Shown here piece by piece: positions 6,481 through 9,593 of a DNA stretch of 9,593 nucleotides. The stretch is taken from contig DAOUMU010000385.1 of NCBI GenBank assembly GCA_034409055.1, positions 1 to 9,593 of the forward strand. The letters are read 5' to 3'. Below the pieces are notes generated by a model. The model worked only from the letters and a program-made list of their open reading frames with translations, was not told where the DNA came from and ran no database searches. Origin of the DNA: DAOUMU01 sp034409055. Lineage in GTDB: Bacteria; Chloroflexota; Anaerolineae; 4572-78; J111. Each line of letters starts with the position of its first letter. The stretch's first letter is position 1. Both the position numbers and the translations under genes were made by a program.

Positions 6481-6536
6481 AAACGACAATTAGAAATTTT
6501 AAGCTGCAATAACAGAATAATCAAGGTAATTTATCT

Positions 6537-6577
6537 ATATCTTGTAGGTTAACCCATTTTTTATCCCATATCTTGTA
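6537..6577 (+). promoter_or_regulatory. Paired direct repeats upstream of the HEAT/DUF6754 operon promoter
   Basis: ATATCTTGTA occurs at 6537-6546 and again at 6568-6577, 31 bp apart (about three helical turns), ending 18 bp before the predicted -35 box. The same-face spacing just upstream of a promoter is what an activator or repressor operator pair would look like. No matching regulator is identified. Confidence 0.35.
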
Positions 6578-6595
6578 TCACTTACTTATGTCCAC

Positions 6596-6624
6596 TTTAC
6601 AGTGACTCGCTCATGTGGTATACT
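6596..6624 (+). promoter_or_regulatory. Strong extended -10 promoter of the HEAT/DUF6754 operon
   Basis: TTTACA (6596-6601) and TATACT (6619-6624) are separated by exactly 17 bp, and TGG directly before the -10 gives an extended -10 element. Transcription would start near 6631, leaving a leader of about 40 bases before the ATG at 6672. This is the best promoter match in the window. Confidence 0.65.
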
Positions 6625-6671
6625 AAGACATTACATAATAGGGTGAATCTGTCCTTTTGGGTTATGGTGCA

Positions 6672-7478
6672 ATGACCGAACTGGCGGTTGCTTTGCAAGC
6701 AGAGTCCGCAGCAGTGCGTTGGCGGGCAATCGAAAGGTTAAATCAGACCGGCCACGCAAAACCGACTGACCCGGCCACGCTCTCGCTATTGGCCAATGCA
6801 TTGGCTGACGAGCATCCCTTTGTGCGTTGGCAGGCCGGGTTGACCCTGGTCAGGTCCAGGAGTGGCTGGCAAAAACTGATCGAGGTGCTGAAAAATAACG
6901 CTGCTGCTTCAACAGATTTAATGCGTTCAGCCGCCCTGGATGCCCTGGCCATCGAGAAATCACCCGAAATAAATGCCGCTCTGATCGAGGCGTTGCGAAC
7001 CGGGGATACTCTGCTCCGGCAAAGCGCGGCCGAAGCCCTGGCTCGTCAGGGCAACCTGGAGGCTGTGCCCGCCTTAATGGCTGCCCTCAAAGATGCCGAG
7101 CCCTGGGTGCGTCGAGCGGCAGCCTATGCCCTGGGCCATATCGGTGACCAGAGTGCAGTAGGTATTTTAGTCGAACGATTAGCGGATAAGGCCGTCATTG
7201 TGCGCCGGAGTGCGGCTTATGCCCTGGGCGCTTTGCGAGCCGTGGTAGCCATGCCCCAGTTAAAGATATCCTTAACTGATCAAGACCCTCAAGTGCGACG
7301 CAACGCGGCCTGGGCCCTGGGGCGTATCGGCCAACATGAGGTGGTGCCGGAACTGAGGGGCTTGTTAGATGACCCGGCCCTAGATGGGGCCGTAGCTACG
7401 ACCGCCCGCCAGGCCATTGATGTTCTGACCAAACCACGTTGGCTGCAAATTATATGGGGACTACGCAGGCGTTTTTAG
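6672..7478 (+). CDS. HEAT-repeat (PBS-lyase-type) scaffold protein
   Basis: The product has 268 residues and is almost entirely alpha-helical repeats. At least seven HEAT-like units can be seen, with the recurring signature of L-x-x-A-L, then D-x-x-x-x-V-R-R-x-A-A-x-A-L-G. The clearest are around EAVPALMAALKDAEPWVRRAAAYALGHIG-like residues 130-160 and the next two units; the first and last units are divergent. The family includes phycobilin-lyase-like repeats but also many simple scaffolds, so no enzymatic role is implied. No signal peptide or membrane segment is present, so it should be cytosolic; the C-terminus ends in basic WGLRRRF. I chose ATG 6672. A TTG at 6657 in the same frame is an alternative, and neither has a convincing ribosome-binding site. 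It is the first gene of a four-gene operon with membrane proteins, suggesting it docks to them. Confidence 0.88.
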   Translation: MTELAVALQAESAAVRWRAIERLNQTGHAKPTDPATLSLLANALADEHPFVRWQAGLTLVRSRSGWQKLIEVLKNNAAASTDLMRSAALDALAIEKSPEINAALIEALRTGDTLLRQSAAEALARQGNLEAVPALMAALKDAEPWVRRAAAYALGHIGDQSAVGILVERLADKAVIVRRSAAYALGALRAVVAMPQLKISLTDQDPQVRRNAAWALGRIGQHEVVPELRGLLDDPALDGAVATTARQAIDVLTKPRWLQIIWGLRRRF

Positions 7479-7494
7479 GAACAAGTCGATTGTA

Positions 7495-7773
7495 ATGACT
7501 CAAACTAACTTCATTGACATGATGGCTAACAAGATTGCCAACCTGGGGCTGACCGCCCCCGCTATCTTGTTATTGGAGGCCAACAAGCCGCTGGCCTTTG
7601 TCGGTAGCCAATTGTTACTGGTGGCTCAACCAACGCTTGACATATTTTTTCCCCACAACGTTACCAGCAATATGGCAGATTTGTTAGCTGACCCGGCTCA
7701 ACTGGAACAACTCATTACTAAACTCCAAGCGAACACGGCCCAAAATTCTAAATCCAGGGAGGTCGGTCTATGA
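7495..7773 (+). CDS. Small conserved-looking helical protein of unknown function
   Basis: The gene encodes 92 residues, with ATG at 7495, 16 bp after the HEAT gene. The middle (about 17-50, LGLTAPAILLLEANKPLAFVGSQLLLVAQPTLDIFF) is hydrophobic and amphipathic rather than a clear transmembrane helix pair. The following part (about 55-80, MADLLADPAQLEQLITKLQ) looks like two amphipathic helices, and the last twelve residues are polar. This could be a membrane-peripheral subunit. Its stop overlaps the start of the DUF6754 gene by ATGA, which implies translational coupling and a shared complex. The only purine-rich site upstream (AGGA at 7477-7480) is 14 bases away. I do not recognise a named family. 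Confidence 0.75.
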   Translation: MTQTNFIDMMANKIANLGLTAPAILLLEANKPLAFVGSQLLLVAQPTLDIFFPHNVTSNMADLLADPAQLEQLITKLQANTAQNSKSREVGL

Positions 7774-8591
7774 CCCGGGAACCGGTGACTTTGGCCGCTT
7801 TGTTTTTGTTAATTTTTGTCGGTTTACTCTTCTATTTCACGGCCCGTGCTGTAGCCGGACGTGGGCCGGCCCTGCGCCAGATCCGGGCGTTTGAGCTCTT
7901 AAAAGGATTGATGGGACGGGCCATCGAATCTGGCCGCATCCTGCATTTATCGTTGGGATTGGGGAGCGTGGCTGATGAAACGACAGCCGACAGTTTGGCC
8001 GGGTTGTCTGTTTTAAATTATATGACCCGTCAGGCTGCCACAACCGGCGTATCCCCCACAATCTCTATGGCCGACCCGATGGTGATGCTATTGGCTCAAA
8101 ATGCAATCCGATCCGCCTATGTAGACCATCCGGATGGAGCTGAGGAGGCTTATCGTAATATCCGTTGGATTGCGCCCCAGCCGGCGGCATATGCGGCCGG
8201 AGTGATGAATATCCTCAGCCTGGATAAGGCGGAAGCTAATGTGATGGTCGGTAACTTTGGTGATGAGTATCTGCTAATGGGTGAAACTGCCGCTCGACGT
8301 GACATAACCCACATCGGTGGTACCAGTAATCCCAATACCTTGCCCTTCATCTATGCCTCGGCCGAAGAAACTTTGCTGGGTGAAGAGATTTATGCGGCCG
8401 GTGCTTATCTGCAAAAACGTCCGGCTCACCTCGGTAGCCTGATGACTCAGGATACAATGCGCTGGCTGGTCGCCCTGATTATTCTGGGGGGCGTATTGGT
8501 GGCCTCTTTGCAGCTTGCCTGGCTTTGGATTGCTGTGGCGATTCTGATCCTAATTGTTCTCGCTGATATCGTATTGACCTCGTTGAGGTAA
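7770..8591 (+). CDS. DUF6754-family membrane protein
   Basis: The 273-residue protein has one N-terminal membrane segment (about 7-25), a large soluble domain (about 35-230) and two C-terminal segments (about 232-249 and 250-268). The soluble part carries the pattern I associate with DUF6754: LGLGSVADETTADSLA (62-77), YAAGVMNIL (141-149), GDEYLLMGETAA (164-175), IGGTSNPNTLPFIYASAEETLLGEEIYAAGAYL (182-214) and PAHLGSLMTQD (218-228). The function of this family is unknown. The Gly-rich and acidic blocks could form a ligand pocket, but no catalytic motif is certain. The start is well supported: GGGAGG lies seven bases upstream and ATGA overlaps the preceding stop. It is the third gene of the operon, followed after 8 bp by another membrane protein. 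Confidence 0.85.
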   Translation: MTREPVTLAALFLLIFVGLLFYFTARAVAGRGPALRQIRAFELLKGLMGRAIESGRILHLSLGLGSVADETTADSLAGLSVLNYMTRQAATTGVSPTISMADPMVMLLAQNAIRSAYVDHPDGAEEAYRNIRWIAPQPAAYAAGVMNILSLDKAEANVMVGNFGDEYLLMGETAARRDITHIGGTSNPNTLPFIYASAEETLLGEEIYAAGAYLQKRPAHLGSLMTQDTMRWLVALIILGGVLVASLQLAWLWIAVAILILIVLADIVLTSLR

Positions 8592-8599
8592 AACAAGGT

Positions 8600-9283
8600 A
8601 TGATGAGTCGTACAAGCAAAACAGTTCTGTCGATTGGACGTGTGATTACCACCGTGGTGGCCATTGTGGTGGGCCTCTTTGTCCTGGCCGATATGTTTGT
8701 TTCCCAATGGACCGGGGATTTTTTGGGGATGCCCGGTCTCAAACAGATCATCAACGGCGTGGGCTTCTTTTTAGTTAGTTGGGCTGCTATTGTCATCGCC
8801 TTTGCCCTGCTGTTGGGATTTGTCAACGTCATTAGTGTTCATTGGAGCCGTATCCGTACTCGAAAACCAGGGGCAATATACAGTGTTGTGCTGTTACTCT
8901 CCTTAATTGGCACGCTGGTAATGGGTAGTCGTGGTCCTGCTTCAGATAACGGTCAATTTATTTTTGAGTTCGTCTTGCAACCGTTGGAAGCAACATTGTT
9001 TGCCCTACTGGCACTTTTTATCGCCACCGCTGCTTTTCGGGCCTTCAGGGTGCACAACCTGGAAACATTCTTTTTTGTACTCTTTGCTGTCATTGTTTTG
9101 CTGGGACAGGTGCCGGTGAGTATTTATCTCTGGTCAGAGTTGCCGGTAATAAAGGATTGGATATTGAACGTTCCGACGTTGGCCGGTGTTCGGGGTATCC
9201 TCCTGGGCGTGGCTTTAGGTACAATTGCCACCGGCCTGCGCGTTCTTATTGGCGCCGATCGCCCTTATGTGGATGAACGGTGA
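8600..9283 (+). CDS. Six-segment integral membrane protein of unknown function
   Basis: The product has 227 residues with six predicted membrane helices at about 12-34, 50-79, 91-109, 120-147, 154-178 and 194-217. Loops are short. Basic residues at 82-89 (HWSRIRTRK) and after the fourth segment (RAFRVHN) suggest cytoplasmic loops. No transporter or enzyme signature is seen. A distinctive stretch (about 150-220) runs RVHNLETFFFVLFAVIVLLGQ, PVIKDWILNVPTLAGVRGILLGVALGTIATGLRVLIG. Two ATGs stand in tandem (8600 and 8603). AAGG lies better placed for the second, so the protein may be one residue shorter. It follows the DUF6754 gene by 8 bp and is the last gene of the operon. The two membrane proteins probably act together. 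Confidence 0.82.
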   Translation: MMSRTSKTVLSIGRVITTVVAIVVGLFVLADMFVSQWTGDFLGMPGLKQIINGVGFFLVSWAAIVIAFALLLGFVNVISVHWSRIRTRKPGAIYSVVLLLSLIGTLVMGSRGPASDNGQFIFEFVLQPLEATLFALLALFIATAAFRAFRVHNLETFFFVLFAVIVLLGQVPVSIYLWSELPVIKDWILNVPTLAGVRGILLGVALGTIATGLRVLIGADRPYVDER

Positions 9284-9305
9284 GTCGTAGATAATTGCAG
9301 TATTA

Positions 9306-9467
9306 TAGCTTTTCAGAAAAAAATTTTGAGTTTGTACCCGGACGGGCACAGGTACCCAAAAAGCGAGCACAGGTAGTAACGACTTCAGTCGTTCCAGGCA
9401 GCAATAAGACTAAAGTCGTCACTACGAGTCAAAAACGCACAAGTGCTGTGCATTACCTGAAAAGCTA
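9306..9467. repeat. Nested inverted repeats, possible MITE-like element after the operon
   Basis: TAGCTTTTCAG (9306-9316) is the exact reverse complement of 9457-9467, bracketing 162 bp. Inside, 9373-9390 and 9408-9425 pair at 16 of 18 positions (GTAGTAACGACTTCAGTC-type arms), a typical dispersed palindrome. GCACAGGTA is repeated directly at 9346-9354 and 9367-9375. A convincing target duplication is not seen, and no clear intrinsic terminator with a T-tract is present after the operon. Confidence 0.5.
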
Positions 9468-9593
9468 GTAACTACTCAGGCACTAAATAGTGGATTCTAA
9501 AAGGTGCATTAACACAATATATAGTGTCTATATTGACATAAAGCGTGAATCCATTTGGCAAGATCTAGTTTTTGCTGATATCGAGAGCTACTG
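9468..9593. other. Gene-free AT-rich segment with small dyads beside a TTGACA
   Basis: No coding frame can be supported here. ACACAATATATAGTGT (9512-9527) is a near-perfect palindrome (7 of 8 pairs), overlapped by TATAG-TGT-CTATA (9520-9532) and followed at 9533-9538 by TTGACA, a consensus -35. No good -10 lies 16-18 bp downstream. TGGATTC (9491-9497) and GAATCCA (9547-9553) enclose the block. This may be the control region of a gene beyond the window. Confidence 0.25.

Overview
The window looks like a piece of a Chloroflexota chromosome (Anaerolineae/Caldilineae-like). This is inferred from the DUF6754-type membrane protein next to a HEAT-repeat gene, the moderately high-GC genes with many dispersed short inverted repeats, and the excisionase-like HTH fragment. 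No rRNA, tRNA or CRISPR array was seen, so the taxonomic call is an inference.

Region 1 (1-1430) is a decayed accessory patch. It begins with the possible 3' end of an unrecognised gene. An AT-rich gene with a C-terminal ribbon-helix-helix segment follows, then the HKD half of a phospholipase D-like protein that lacks its front, has an in-frame TAG, and is cut by a 160-bp MITE with 16-bp perfect terminal inverted repeats and a TA duplication. Next come a 54-codon helix-turn-helix fragment and a block of ACGTTTCACG-type repeats.

Region 2 (1431-2093) is a shortened EamA/DMT transporter, convergent with region 3.

Region 3 (2116-5925, minus strand) is a two-gene operon for a heterodimeric type IV ABC exporter. 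The first subunit has Asp at the catalytic-Glu position and the second has a non-canonical signature motif, LSLGQ. Those two defects fall in the same ATP site, so one degenerate and one consensus site are predicted. The second subunit carries an in-frame, proline/glycine-rich tandem-repeat linker encoded by a very G-rich 36-bp DNA repeat. Upstream lies a hairpin-rich leader of about 200 bp and a candidate promoter.

Region 4 (about 6130-6600) is intergenic. It holds the ABC promoter, a REP-like hairpin and a MITE-like element flanked by an 11-bp direct repeat, followed by direct repeats and a strong extended -10 promoter for the next operon.

Region 5 (6672-9283, plus strand) is a compact four-gene operon: HEAT-repeat protein, small helical protein, DUF6754 membrane protein and six-TM membrane protein. 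All are uncharacterised. The close spacing (16 bp, a 4-bp ATGA overlap, 8 bp) suggests a membrane complex with a cytosolic HEAT scaffold. This is the best candidate for an undescribed system here.

Region 6 (9284-9593) has no gene and holds nested inverted repeats.
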